A DNA stretch of 64,000 nucleotides from Cyanoderma ruficeps (taxonomy: Eukaryota > Chordata > Aves > Passeriformes > Timaliidae): NCBI GenBank assembly GCA_008694505.1, contig VZDJ01000594.1:13444014-13508013 (forward strand). Direction: 5' to 3'. Made by a program: the position numbers and the translations under genes. Position 1 is the stretch's first letter. Each line of letters begins with the position of its first letter. Shown in pieces: positions 41,201-53,649 of the stretch. The notes beneath the pieces were generated by a model. It ran no database searches. It saw nothing but the letters and a program-made list of their open reading frames with translations, and was not told the DNA's origin.

Positions 41201-44200
41201 GCTCCGTCCACTCGGCGTCACTGGCAGCTGCGTAACTCTGGCTGCTCCCTTGGGGCTGCTCCGTGCCGGCGGTGCGGGCTCTGTCTGCTGTGGCGAGGCT
41301 CGTCCAGGGCCTGGAGGGTTTTCCTGCTTGGGTGACCCGGTTCTGCCTCGTGTGCATCACGTAGGGCTTTCCCTCCTTCCCCCGTGCCTGCCGTGCTCCC
41401 TCCCTGCCCCTGGATGCCTTCTGTAGCGAATCAGTGTTTTAAGGTCACTTAAAGAACCACTAGCAAGGGTATCGCTAAAAGCAGGTTTAATACAAAAGCA
41501 GAGGCGTGACAAATTTCGTTGATAAGGTTTGCTCTACTACTTAAAAAGCACATAGACGAAAAGCAAACAAAAGTCTAAAATTAATCTACAACCAAAATAA
41601 ATAAAAAAAATCCACAGAGTGTGTGGAGCGGGAAGAGCAGGGAAGAAAATGATAAAGATAGGAAAGGGTGGGATAAGAAGGGATAATGAAGACCCTCCCA
41701 CTGAGGCACAAGGTTCAGAGCAGATCTTTAAAACACTCACCTGTGACACCTGCATGCCCATCCACCTCTTCTGCCCTCTGGGGAGCTGTTTTACTGCTGG
41801 CCTTGACTGCAGAAGGAAAGACTAGGTAGTGAAAAGCTCCTCAGGGCAGCAGATGCTGCGTGTTCCTACTTCCCTTTTGCCCCATTGCAGTGCGGTGCCA
41901 TCCATAGCTGGTGCTTGCCCTCATCCCCCTCAGGAAACTGCCAAATTGGATAAGGATTCTCCAAGAAGGAGAAAAGGTGTTTCAATATTTTTCCTCATGT
42001 AATACTGATGATAAGTTTTGCTTTCCCTATATGGAAGAGAAATTCTGCTTGGTGGGGTTCTCTCCTGGAGCTTGCAGGATTTATGTGGTCCTCAGGGTTC
42101 CCCAGAATTTTGGGTCTTAGAGGGAGAAGAAGAAACAATAATGAAATGTGGAATTAGGAAAAAATGTGTCTTTCCATTTAAACTAAAACAAAAGGAGCAA
42201 CTGAAGAGCCTATGAAAAGCAGTTTGTTCTGGCTAGGGCAGATATTGGACATCATAAACTTAATTGTGTGGAAAATCTACTTAGTGCTCTCTAGGGATCA
42301 CAAGCACATGACTGTGCTTTTAAGGGGTCGATGCATTGAAGCTTACAGGAACTGAAACTTCCAGTGAGTCTAGAAAAATAGATGGAAGCTTTAGATAACA
42401 CAATTATAACAACATTATTGCTATACTGCTTGTCAATCCACCATCCCACATAAAAACAAATGAGCTCTATTCATTCTCCCTCTCTTTTTGAGCTTCAGTG
42501 TAGAAGTTAGCATTGTGTTTGCACTCACAGTTGTCGGGGCACAAGAAACTTGGCAGGATCACTGGTTTGAGATTTTAGGGAAAAAAGTTACAAATTGAGT
42601 AGGTGAGTGTCATGGTTCTGGCCAGAACAGAGTTAATTTTTGCAGTAGACAGAAGGGAGCATAGCTTGGCCCCAGAGATTATTCTGTTCCACCTCACATC
42701 ATTTTTCAGGCAGGGAGGAAGGACTCGATTTGGGTTTGGGCTAGTGTGGCCCAGGAAGCAGTTGGGTATTGTTGATGGGGGATTCTGTGGAGTGAGCAAT
42801 AGCTTTTCTTGTACCCTCTGTCACTAATATTAGTTATTAGTTAGTTTTCTTATCTGATTGCTGTTTCCAGTAAATTGTTCCTATCTCAATCTGTGATCTT
42901 TATCTTTTGTGCCTCCAATTCCTCTTTCCATCTTGGAGCAGGGGGACTGGGAAGGGAAGGAAGGAGGGAGTGGGTGACAAGTGGCTTGGAGTGGTTTCAG
43001 TGGGAACACTAAATTGGAGAATACCATCCCTAAACCATGATAGTGAAGAAAAAAGAGGATAGGAGGAAATATGAACAGCTAAAAAGCCTTAGAGTACAGG
43101 ACTGGTAACACTACAATTGCTAATGTATGAACATTTAACTTAAATAGTACAACAGAAATGGAGGAGAGAGAAATCCCACAGCTAGGGAAGAATCTCTTCG
43201 GATGTGACTATGGATATAGAATGGGGATAAACAGAGGAGGGAAACCTTAGCAGACACATAGAAAGAAAGCTGTTGTCTGCCAAAGGTTTAGAAGTCTCTC
43301 TCCATCCCTCCTGTATCCCTTCTGGGACTGCCTCTGCCATGTGGCTTCAGGTCTCGTTGTAGCCACTTTAGGTTCCTGAGCTCCCCTGTGTTCTCCTGTG
43401 TGTTTCGGTGGTGACCTGCTTGGTGACAGCATTGCTGTCAGTGCAGTGTGGGCTCTGCTTGCATCTGTTGTGGGGACCACATGAAGAGTTTCAGTTGGGG
43501 TTAAAAAAGAAAGAAATGCAGTCATTCCCAGCCAGGATCACCATGCACAGCGGGATGTGGAGCTCCTGGCATGCTGGTTGGGCTGGCTCAGGAAAAGCAA
43601 GTACCAACGGGGCTGTGCTTGGCTTCAGTAACGACCACTGCAGCAGTGTTTGAAAAGGTTCTGACCTGGCTTTTGGAACTGTTCACACAGGAGGTTTTAG
43701 TGATGGTTTTTGTCTTCCTCAAAATTTTGTATCTTGAGTCATCAAACTATCTCCTTAGGAAGCCTGCAGAGCATTTGTTTGCACTAAGTGCTGCTTGTGC
43801 CAGCAGAGGTAGGAGACAAAGTTTCAGTGAAAGACTTGTGCCTTGCCTTCTCCAAAGACATTATGATGGAGTCCTTCTTCTCCCTCTTTTCCCTCTTCTT
43901 CCTCATTTTTTTTAATTGAGAACTTGTTGATCTTGATACTGTTCTTTCCCTGATGTTTCAAGAAAGGCAGAAGCAAAATCTGGATTTCTCCTGAGTAGTA
44001 GAAAATGTATCTTGGCCAGGAATACAGATCTACCTTTCTCTGGGCTTATTTTCAACAGGAATCGAATCATTCTGAGATCTTGCACAAAGTCATTCTTGAA
44101 AAACTCCCTTTTAGTTCCATGCATGTGAACAATGTACCTGGTATCAATACGAGCCATTGGTAACAGCAGCTGTTACTGGCTGTGGCCTGTGTCATGCTGA

Positions 44201-47200
44201 TGGTGAACTAGTGAAAATTTTTCTAGTATTTGTATGAATATTTTTTCATGTGCATTGAGTGAATCTCACTGGCAGTTTCCAGTGTCATGGGTGTTTGTGG
44301 AGAGAAACAGGTAACCTCTGCCTTACTCTGAATCTGTGGAATCATGCACTTGAAGCATGAAATAAAGGCATGCTGAATGCAGGTGGAGCAAATGGTAGCT
44401 GGCTGGAGTGTATGTTGCTCCCCAGGAGCTTTGCTGGCACAGATGGGCAGCAGCTTTGCTCTGCTGAATGAAGTTACAAAGGTACTGCTTGACAAGGGGA
44501 TTAAGAGAGACTGTCTTAACAAAGCCAGGAAATAAAGCCTTAGAATTTCAAATAAGTGAAATACAGACTAATCTAAGGAAGGGATGGATCCATATCCAGA
44601 ACATCTTAATAGAGCTTTAGGTCCTGCCCTCTCAGTCAGGTTTCTTTTTCTGTCAGATTGGGTGAGAACTGGATAAAATGTTTGGACTGAAGCTTTCCTG
44701 TCTCCCTCCCAGCCTGTGCCAACAGCACTGGCTCAGGTTGACCGTGAAAAGATCTACCAATGGATCAATGAGCTGTCCAGCCCTGAGACACGGGAGAATG
44801 CGCTGCTGGAGCTGAGCAAGAAGCGCGAGTCTGTGCCTGACCTTGCCCCAATGCTGTGGCACTCGTTTGGCACCATCGCAGCACTCCTTCAGGTGGGTCA
44901 GGCTGGCTGTGTCTTTGTTCTGTGCTGCAGCATCAGCATGTTGCAGAGCTTGTGCATCCAGGAGATGGATCTGGGAAGGAACTGGTGGGATCCGTTATTA
45001 CCATTCCTTGGGAGTATGATCTTTGTTGAATCACGTGGTGAGGGGAGCAGGTTAAGGTTTGAATGCACTCCTGTGACTCCATGTCAAATTGACTCTGACC
45101 CAGCTCTGCCCTTGCCTGGACAGGATGGTGGCTGCCATATAACTTGAAAGTGATACTTGGTGAAAGCAGACTGTTACCTGCTGCCACTGCACTTCCTGGC
45201 CAGGCAAGAGCTTTGGTGTAGCTTTCTGATATTTTTCTCCTTTAACTTCCACTCTGTGTTAATTTTTAGGAAATTGTAAATATTTATCCATCAATCAACC
45301 CTCCGACTTTGACAGCCCATCAGTCCAACAGAGTCTGCAATGCTTTAGCTCTACTACAGTGTGTTGCATCACACCCTGAGACAAGGTAAGTGTTTCCAAG
45401 CAGTGTGAGTTTTCTGAGGTGTTGATATTGACACCTCAGCCCATGTGTTTGACTTTAGAAGCAATTGAGCTCCTTTCTCTTTTTTTCACTTGCGAGAAGT
45501 GAAACAGACAAGAGAGCTGATAGATAGGCAGCTGCCTGCTGCTTTTACTTGTTTGCATGGATTATCAGGATGACAGCTTTATGGTCCTAAATGCATTGCA
45601 TTCCCTGGGTCATCTTGAGATCTTGCAAACTCTTAGAACATTGGGTTGTGGCAGCTTCTGGGAGGTCAGCCAGAACTAAGGGTACCTTTGTGTTGACTGC
45701 TGTGTGCAAGGATCCTTGAGCTTGCAATTATTTAGACAAAGAGCTTGGTTAGAGCACAGTGTTAATAATGCCAAGGTTGTGGATTCTGTCCCTGTATGGG
45801 CATTCACTTAAGAGCTGGACTCTATGATCTTTGTGAGTCTATTCCAACTCAGAATATTCTGTGAAATCAAAAAAGAACTCCTTAAATTTCAGCTTACAGT
45901 TTTTTAGACCAACTGTTAAAAGGATGGAATGAACACCACTGTCCTTCCCAGGCAAGTGTGAGGTAAGGGAGCAATAGCAGAGCCATTTTTGGAGTCCTCA
46001 GCCAGTGTCTGACTTCATGCTTTCTCAATCTGTGCCCAGCCTGTGTCAGTAGGGAAAAATATGATGTTGGTTCAGCCAAAAACAGCAGCGAAAACTCAGA
46101 AGGAAACTACCCAGAGATCCACAATCTCATGCTTCTGTTACTGCTGAGCAGCAGCATAGCTGAAGTTGGTTTTGAGCTACTGCAAAGCAACCCTCCATGA
46201 GATGATATCCCAAGAAACAGGATAGTTTTATATGACTCACCTTTACATTTAAAGTTTAAAAACTGAAAATGGAAGAAGTATTTTGGATGATTGTGCAACA
46301 GAGCTTCCCTCTGTTAGCAGAGCAATCTCCAGCATTCTACCTGCAGTCTTTACTTTTCACTGCTGCCAGAAGGCTGTGTGAGGACTCTTGGGGAAAGACG
46401 TTGGGGCACATTTGAACTCTGGTGATGCCTAAAGCTCAGCCAGTCTACATTTCTGAGAGGTACTTTTCACAGGCATTGTGGCTGACGATCCTTGCCATTG
46501 GGAACCTGCAGGGTGAAATGCAGCAGTAAATGTACAAAACAGAAAGTCTGGTTGGCAGAAGGAGGTAATAAAAACAACAGGGTGTGCTCAGTTTCTGGTC
46601 AGTAACTGGCAGATCAGGTGCTGGGTTTTGTGCTGTGCCCAGTGCAGGATTTGCTTCATGCCTTTCCATCAGAGAATTAACTGTTACCCACTTTTGAGGA
46701 GCAGTAGCAATGGGGTCCACCAGGAATAGTCTGAGGCTCTCTGTGGTAATGCTACTCTGAGTGCTCACTTTGTTTTCCTTGCTGTTCACATCATGTGTTC
46801 TGTCTTTCCTACAGGTCAGCTTTTCTGGCAGCTCACATTCCTCTCTTCCTGTACCCCTTCCTGCACACAGTCAGCAAGACCCGTCCGTTTGAGTACCTGC
46901 GGCTCACAAGCCTCGGAGTCATTGGTGAGCAGCCAGACTAATGCTGGAGCGCTGATCTCTGTGCTAGAGCAGTTCATGCTGTGGGCATAGAGACCTGCAT
47001 CACCAAAGTCAGCTCTCTTGTTTCGGGATTTTCCAAGTAGTAAGAAAAGGAGCTACTCCTTTTCCATTGTGGAGGCAGACTCCTCTTCCTTTTCACTTAT
47101 AAAAAAACCCACTGAAGTCTAAATGCATTGCCAAAAGTATGTTTCTTTGAGTACAAGTACCTGCAGACTTGTACCTTCACCCTCAGCCCTCCCAGCTAGG

Positions 47201-50200
47201 CACTGGGATGGGTGGGTGCAGGCTGGGCTTTCTTTGGGTTTCTGTCATTGATTGACTTGGGTGTATTTTCCCTGTCTTCCCCTTATCTTGGTTTTTTTGG
47301 GTTTTTATCCTTTCTTCTTTCTGTCCAAATAATTTTTCTCTCAACGCATAGAGTCTTAAAATGTTTTAAAATGCATTTCTTCCTCCCAGAGGTTGCTGTG
47401 GGTGCCATGATCCTCTTGTGTTTGTGTTACTACTGAGGGAGAGCCAAGAGTGCATCCGCTTTCTGAAAAATAAACAACGCCCAAATCCATTACTTCTACA
47501 CTAATTACTTTTACCCTGCCAAAATGATTTCTTCTCCAGCCATGTGCTGCAACATGTCTAGTATGACAGTTGCTCAGCCTGGCATTCAGACTGGATGGTT
47601 TCTGGGGAGGGCAGAACACAGGCCCTCTTTGAAAGGTGAGATTTTTTGGAGACAGTTTATCATTTACTGATTTTGGATTTTGTTTTTACTTCAAGGGGCC
47701 TTGGTGAAAACTGACGAGCAAGAAGTGATAAATTTCTTATTGACAACAGAAATTATCCCCCTGTGCTTACGTATTATGGAGTCTGGCAGTGAGCTCTCCA
47801 AAACGGTACCTTTTTTTTTGTTTTAATAGACACTTCATTGTTCATCTCTGACTGACCAGGCAGCCAGTGCCCTGCAGAGCTGGCTTCTCTGCTCTTGCAG
47901 CTGCTGGGACAACAGCATTTTGTGTTGTGGACACAAACGGGTGGAGTTTTTACCTCCTCAAAAACTGAACAAAACCAAGACCTGAGGCTGCCTGAGTAGC
48001 CTGGCAGTAGTTGGCATCTTATGTAACCTGAGTCCAGTCATCTTGTACACTCTGCTTTGTGTCCATCTCTTTTCTGTAGCCTGAGATGCTGGGCATTGTG
48101 TACTGTCCTGTATTTTCTTTTGGCTTCTATCTTTCACTGAGTAAAGCATTTGCTGCCTGCTGGAAGTCTTTTCAACTCTGGGGCTGACTTGAAAAGAGCA
48201 CCACACAAAGGCTGTCCCTATTCAGGGTAGATAAGTTGTTTATAAGCTTTGTTTTCTGCTTTCTCCTCATTCTAGGTTGCTACGTTTATTCTTCAGAAAA
48301 TCCTCCTGGATGACACAGGGCTGGCATATATCTGTCAGACTTACGAGCGGTTTTCCCATGTTGCCATGATACTGGTAAGATTATTTGTTTTTAAACTATT
48401 CATATTTAAAAAAGAAAAAATTATGCTGTAGCAGGCAGCTTCTTCAGCAACTACTTTACTGCTGTCTGGCTGGAACACAGGATGAGGGAGGCAAATCATT
48501 CTTGGGCTAATTGCTTGTGGCACTGTAGCTCTACTTCCATGTTTCCTTTGTATACTTCTGGTTTGCATGTCAAGAGAACACATATTAGGCGTGATATACT
48601 AAGTCCCCAAGACAAAACAGGTAAACCTCTTCAGAGAAGAAAAAGATTTTCCAGAGTTGTGGGTATTTCCAGCTGTTGGTGGGACATGAATTGATCTAAT
48701 TTTATGTAAGAATGATCACACAGTTCAGATCATGGACCTATGTCCTATCCCTGTCTCTCACAACATGTTGAAAGAGCAGGGCAAGTATATATCATACTTG
48801 TTGTGACACTCATAACAGTGCCACAGCTGCCAGCTACTTTCAGCTTTGGATTTCTGGGGCCACTTGTGGGGTCTCTATGTAGTAACCCCCAGTGTTTGTC
48901 CCATCTATCCCTTGAACCCGTGGAAACTTTTTGCACCCAGAGTGTCTTTGACCAAGGAATTTCATAGGTTTCCTGTTTGCTGCCTGGAATGCCACCTTCA
49001 TTTTTTTCCTTTCTGAATTTGACTCCTACTAGCTGCTGCATATGCTCTAATTTTTGTGTTGGAATACAAAGAGAGCAAGCAAGTTCTGTCCATTCTGTGA
49101 TTCCTGTAAAGGACAAGTTTGGGTATTCCAAATTTGTTCATCCCAGGAGTAAAAGCCCCAGCTTGAGCTTTATCTTTGGGCTTGCCAAGGGGAATACCAA
49201 TCTACTCTGGAATAGCTACTGCCGTGCTTTTGTGTGTGTTTGTTTGCTTTTTAAAGGGTGGTCTCAGGAGAAGAAAATGCAGCAATAAGTTAGGCACTTG
49301 GCAATGCTGGTTCTCTGACTAAATGTTAATATTTCCATTAGGGATATTTACTTATCTGTTTTTGCAAACATAAAGAAAACATGACCTCCTATTCACCCAC
49401 AAACAGCAAAATATGAATGATTTTGAGCTGATGTCCCTAATAGCCAATGTGATGTGATTTTTGCATTCAAGGGGATCAGCTTTGATGAAAGCTGATTTGA
49501 CTCAGGGGCACAGTGAAGGATGCAATTAGAAACTGAGGCAGGGGAGGGAAGGACACCATGCCATTCCCAGACGTCAGCCCTTCCTTGAACACAGAAGGAT
49601 GTGGGTGTGTAAAGCTGTGTTGGCCCGTGTAATCCCACCATTGGGTGAAGCACTGGCAGGATCAATATTCCATAGTGTGACAGAGAAGGATGAAAATGTT
49701 AACAGACTTTTTCGTTGTCTATTTCAAAAGTCAGGATAGTGTGCTCCTGTCTAATGAGGGTGATGATTTACTTCCATGTCTCCTGATAACTGAGGAAGAG
49801 TTCACACAAGTATTATATGCTTTTAAAAGAGCATATAGCATTTTCCATTCAGGAGCTCCCTGAGGAGCTTGTGGTTACTTATTTTGAAGAAATAATTGGT
49901 ATCCTAGGGAATTGCTAAGAACAGGAAGCTTGCAAAAGGGCAGATGAGAGGGATCTGCTAATTGCTAACAGCCAGGATATCCAAATACAGGTGAATTTGA
50001 CTAACAGAGAAAATGGTTAGTGCTAGCCAATGTAGTTTACAGGAAAAAACCCAACCTCCCAACCTGTTGGGCAGATATGATTGACTCCTAAATACAAGCC
50101 AGCAGTCTTTTAAATTCTTCAGAGCAGCTGTGTGAAGGCATCCACACTGCTCAGCTAGGCACGTTCAAACGTGCAACCATGTGCAAAGTCCTACTTAGTG

Positions 50201-51765
50201 TGAGAAATAGAGGCTGGGCCAGGAAGACGTATCCATGCCTTGCTTCCCTGGAACAGCTTCACAAAGGATGTAGCAGAAAGAAAAAACACACTGCTTGGAT
50301 GCATGCTAAGACTGGATAAGGATCTTGCTACATGTGGTGTGGGTGAGCCCAGTCCTATGGCCTGGCTTTCCAGGGTATTGCTATTGTGCTAAAAGAATGT
50401 TGGAATGAAGGGAATGCATATGAGAACAGGAGGTGTTGCAGAGTTTGGGAACACACCTCATGGTGTCACTCAGCCTAGGCTTACCAAAGTGTTTGGAATG
50501 TGTCTTCCATGATGGGGAAACCCCAGGGTCTCTCTAATCTCACAAAGAGTTGCTAAGTAGTCCTAGGAAGGTAAAAATTAAAAAGAAATGAGATGAGCTT
50601 TCCCCAAGCTGCTGGGAGAACCCTTTCCGAGTCATGGCAAGCTGCTATTCTCCAAGGCATCTTGGCAAGCAGCACCAGGCTCCGTGCAGATAAAAGGTAA
50701 TGGGCTGTGCTGCGTTGGAAGCCAGAGTGAGTGATTTAATGATCTTTCCCAGTCTCTGTTGATTGTGAAGCTGTTCTTTTAAAGACTTTAACTGGTGGCA
50801 CTGGCCTCTGTCAAACAGGGTAAAATGGTCCTGCAGCTCTCCAAGGAGCCATCGGCACGGCTGCTGAAACATGTCGTCCGCTGCTACCTTCGCCTTTCTG
50901 ATAACCCCAGGTAAACATTTTAGGAGTTTGGGCGCAAGCTTCTGTGTGCCCTTGGAAGCACAGTTCTTCAGTTCTTCTCCACAGTCTCCTCCTGGGGGGA
51001 ATCAAGGTTCCTGTTCTGTCAGCCTTAGCTCAGTGTGGAAGATGGGTGGGGTTTTTGCTTGGATTTTTTACTTCATAGTCACAGGAGCTTTTATGGTACA
51101 TGGGAGAAGCAGTGACTGTTGGGGGATTGTGCAAATTCCAGCTGTGCAGGTTACTACTGCCTGAGCCCAAATGTAGCTTGAACAAGTTACAAAGGAGGGC
51201 TGAGGTGGAAGGTACACTATACTCTCCCTCTTCTGCATCAGACGGGCTGTTAGCAGTAGATGAAATTCAGTTGAGAGAATACAAACTAATCTCCTGCTGA
51301 CCAGTAGCTCTTCCCAAAGCTGCTGGGTGTGTATTTGTTGCCTCAGTCTCTCCTGGCATGGCATCACTTTGCTGCTGGGTGTTGGGGTGCAGGGGCTGCT
51401 TGGCGGGGTTTAGTGTCAGGGGTGGGAGCTGTGCTGGCTGGCTGCCACCTGCTGCAGTGGTGGTGCTCTGCTTTCCTTGGCTGGCTCTGGCAGGGAGACC
51501 TCCAGGCAAAGGAACGCTTTGTTCCCAGTGGGGTTTGCTCCCCTCTTGCCCCTGTGAGTTTATTTGTTGGGCCCCGTTTCTTGTCTCTTGATGTAGGGCA
51601 CGTGAAGCTCTCAGGCAGTGCCTTCCTGATCAGCTGAAGGACACCACCTTCGCCCAGGTCCTGAAGGATGACACCACCACAAAACGCTGGCTGGCTCAGC
51701 TTGTCAAGAACCTGCAAGAGGGTCAAGTCACTGATCCACGGGGCATCCCTCTTCCTCCGCAATGA
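41029..51765 (+). CDS. CNOT9: CCR4-NOT transcription complex subunit 9, complete (8 exons)
   Basis: CNOT9 (RQCD1/RCD1) is an armadillo-repeat core subunit of the CCR4-NOT deadenylase. It binds the CNOT1 scaffold and docks tryptophan-containing partners such as GW182/TNRC6. Exons: 41029-41052, 44713-44892, 45270-45385, 46815-46924, 47696-47805, 48276-48374, 50819-50910, 51597-51765; total 900 bp, 299 residues plus TGA, the same length as human. All introns are GT-AG. The sequence is nearly identical to the mammalian protein: only [14 protein letters not shown] differs visibly at the N-terminus (human has A-A and T-T variants). Start context CCACCATGC is good. Intron 1 is 3.7 kb and holds retroelements; intron 3 holds a SINE. 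Expected to be broadly expressed given the CpG-island promoter. Confidence 0.98.
41422..41560 (-). mobile_element. Possible LTR-like fragment at the start of CNOT9 intron 1
   Basis: On the minus strand the block runs through TTTTGTATTAAACCTGC and ends CGCTACA, resembling the 3' end of an LTR with its polyadenylation region. No matching second terminus or target duplication was found, and the family was not recognised. The 5' limit is arbitrary. Confidence 0.3.
42608..43042 (+). mobile_element. Solo LTR, ERVL-like, in CNOT9 intron 1
   Basis: The element starts TGTCATGGTTCTGG and ends CCTAAACCATGATA, so its first and last ten bases form an inverted repeat with one mismatch. It is flanked by near-identical 5-bp sequences (GTGAG at 42603-42607, GTGAA at 43043-43047). 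The CAGTAAATTGTTCCTATCTC block near the 3' side is typical of avian ERVL LTRs. No retroviral coding sequence remains. It lies in the sense direction of CNOT9 and shares its architecture with the LTR at 36056. Confidence 0.82.
43048..44712 (+). other. CNOT9: Rest of CNOT9 intron 1
   Basis: From the end of the solo LTR to exon 2 no exon or named repeat was recognised. Open frames on both strands are short and unlike any family known to me. Confidence 0.5.
45732..45872 (+). mobile_element. tRNA-Ile-derived SINE with CR1 tail (TguSINE1-like) in CNOT9 intron 3
   Basis: The head (about 45732-45800) follows tRNA-Ile: GGTTAGAGC D-arm, anticodon loop TTAATAA with AAT at 45764-45766, GCCAAGGTTGTGGATTC variable and T arms, then CCCTGTATGGGC. 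The tail (about 45801-45868) is a CR1 3' end: GAGCTGGACTCTATGATC, then TATTCCAACTCAGAATATTC and TGTG. The tRNA head supplies a pol III promoter and the CR1 tail allows mobilisation by the LINE. I know this architecture as TguSINE1 of songbirds. It is degraded and is not a functional tRNA gene. Confidence 0.85.
48375..50818 (+). other. CNOT9: CNOT9 intron 6
   Basis: A 2.4-kb GT-AG intron between the exon ending HVAMIL and the one beginning [11 protein letters not shown]. No repeat or RNA gene was recognised in it. Confidence 0.5.
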
Positions 51766-51978
51766 CTGCTGGGGGAGGTGGGGCACTGGGGAAGAAACAG
51801 CTCAGGTTTACAAAGAACCAGGAACAGGTGACCTCTTCTGCAACAAACTGGGCACGCCAGCTGGCTGCCGGCCTGTCGGACCATCCCACCCAGCCAAAGG
51901 GCTGCTCTGTAGCAGTGCAGCAAGCCTCCGGGGATCCCAACACCAGCAAACGCTGATACTACAGCTTCAAAAAAAATC

Positions 51979-52192
51979 AATAAAAACAATCTGTATAGAT
52001 CCCAGTCTCTCCGGGAGGCTTGGGTGGCATCTCTTCCCCCACCTCCAGGCATGGGGTAGTGCAGATGTCCACTCTTCCAGCAAACTCAGCCTCTGCCCAA
52101 GTGGTGCACGACAGTGGGTATGCGTGCCACGTCCCTCCAGTTACTTGTCACTTGTTGTTTACATGTCTGTTTAGATGAGTGAACTGAATAAA
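51979..52192 (+). terminator. CNOT9: CNOT9 polyadenylation signals
   Basis: AATAAA occurs at 51979-51984 and again at 52187-52192, 214 and 422 bases after the stop codon. The second is followed within 20 bases by a T-rich stretch (CCAGTTGTTTATC), so the gene probably ends near 52210. Two 3' UTR lengths are possible. Confidence 0.7.
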
Positions 52193-52215
52193 AGCTGATC
52201 CAGTTGTTTATCCCC

Positions 52216-53640
52216 TCCTAATATTGCTACTGAGCTGCAGGTAGCCTAGGGACAGCTTTTTTCCCCTGCCAGCACATCCTTGCTCCTGGCTCTGCATCCA
52301 TCTGGCACAGTGAGCTTCTCTCTTCCTTTTCTTTGGTGTGGAGGAAGTGGCTGCAGCCAGGCCACTGCAGTGCTTGCCCCAGGAGGAGGGGTGTATTACT
52401 TGCAATGAACCTATGCGTCATAAGGTTGCTTCCCAGGGCTCTGGGGAAGGAGAAGACAGCAGGATTCTGCCTCTTGTGCTGTAAATAGTGCACTCCCACA
52501 GCTGACCAGCAGCCAGAGGCTGATGTGTGCTGGCCTCTCATCTAGACCTGGGAAGGCTGCTGGTTGGCTTAATCACATGGAGCTCAGTGTGAGAGCCCCT
52601 GCCTTGAGGTGGCGGGCAGGCCACCGACTGATCCCCTGCCGCCTGCAGGCTCCAGGTATGCTGCCTTGTGCACCCGCTGCTGCCCGCCAGGCGCCGCTCA
52701 GTCCTGTCCCCTCCCTTCCCCCTTCCTCCCGCTCCTCTCTGCCAGCCAGGTGCATCCATTTCAGCTTTGAAAACCTGCCTTGGCATCTGCCATGGCCCCA
52801 CTGCAATTAAACTGGACCAGCAGCCACTTACCTGCCGCCTCTGTGCCGCGGGGCTGATGCGGCCGCAGCAGACTCTCGGAAGCAGTGGAGGAGCTCCCAG
52901 GCGCTGCGGCAGCAAAGCCTGCTCTTGGCTGCGGGCAAGCCTGGGCAGCTACTTAATTCTCCCCCCTCTTCGAGTAGCCCATTTTGCTGATCATCTGCAG
53001 TGTCGTGCCAACAGTGTCTTAAATCCCACTATTTCCCTTCCCTCCTCTCACAGCCTTGCATAACAAGGGCAGAGCATAGCCTCTTCCTTGCCCTCGGGTT
53101 CCTGTTTTATAACCATTGCCTTTTCCCTCCTTTTCACCCTGACCTTGCCAGGGTGTGAAAACGCTTCTGTTTGGTTGATTGTTATTTTGTTTGTTTTTTA
53201 AATTCGGATTAATAAATAATGAAACCCCAGCCAGCAGAAATTGGTCCTGATCTGGTCTCTTGCGGGGGATGTGGGGGCAAGCGGCACAGCTGGGAGGAAG
53301 GGCGGGATGTGTCGTCTCGGGGATAGGAGCTGGAAAGTAACCTCTCCCGGTGGGAGCTGGCTGTGGCGCCGCATCTCTTCTGGGGCAGGTAGAGTAGAGG
53401 GGATGCTGCTCTATTTTGCTTTGCAGGAAGGCAGCGAGCCTGCCAGGGAGAGCGCACTCTCTGCCTCCCTGAAGCGTCTTAGCAAGCGCTGCCGCACTCC
53501 CCCGGCGTCCAGGTCTGTTACAGCATCGCCCACCCGAAAGTTTAGTCCCTGCCCGGCACTCTTGCCCCCAGCTCGGCCTGCCCTAAGGCTGCCCCAGCTT
53601 GAATCCCCTATTGAGGCAAGCAACAAAAAAGTGTGGGGAC
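52216..53640. other. Intergenic region between CNOT9 and PLCD4
   Basis: About 1.4 kb with no exon, RNA gene or recognised repeat. Several overlapping open frames on both strands have no family similarity and follow base composition. Confidence 0.5.
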
Positions 53641-53649
53641 AGACAGGCT

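Noticed and set aside
40405..41360. Long Ala/Arg/Pro-rich open frames on both strands in the CpG island
   Set aside because: Stop codons are rare in such GC-rich DNA. The frames overlap each other and the CNOT9 start and resemble no protein.
36056..43042. A full provirus between the two LTRs
   Set aside because: The LTRs differ in sequence and length, each has its own flanking duplication, and the DNA between them is USP37 exons and the shared promoter, with no retroviral genes.
45732..45800. Functional tRNA-Ile gene
   Set aside because: The 5' acceptor strand is missing or altered, the D-arm is degraded, and the 3' part runs into a CR1 tail; it is a SINE head.
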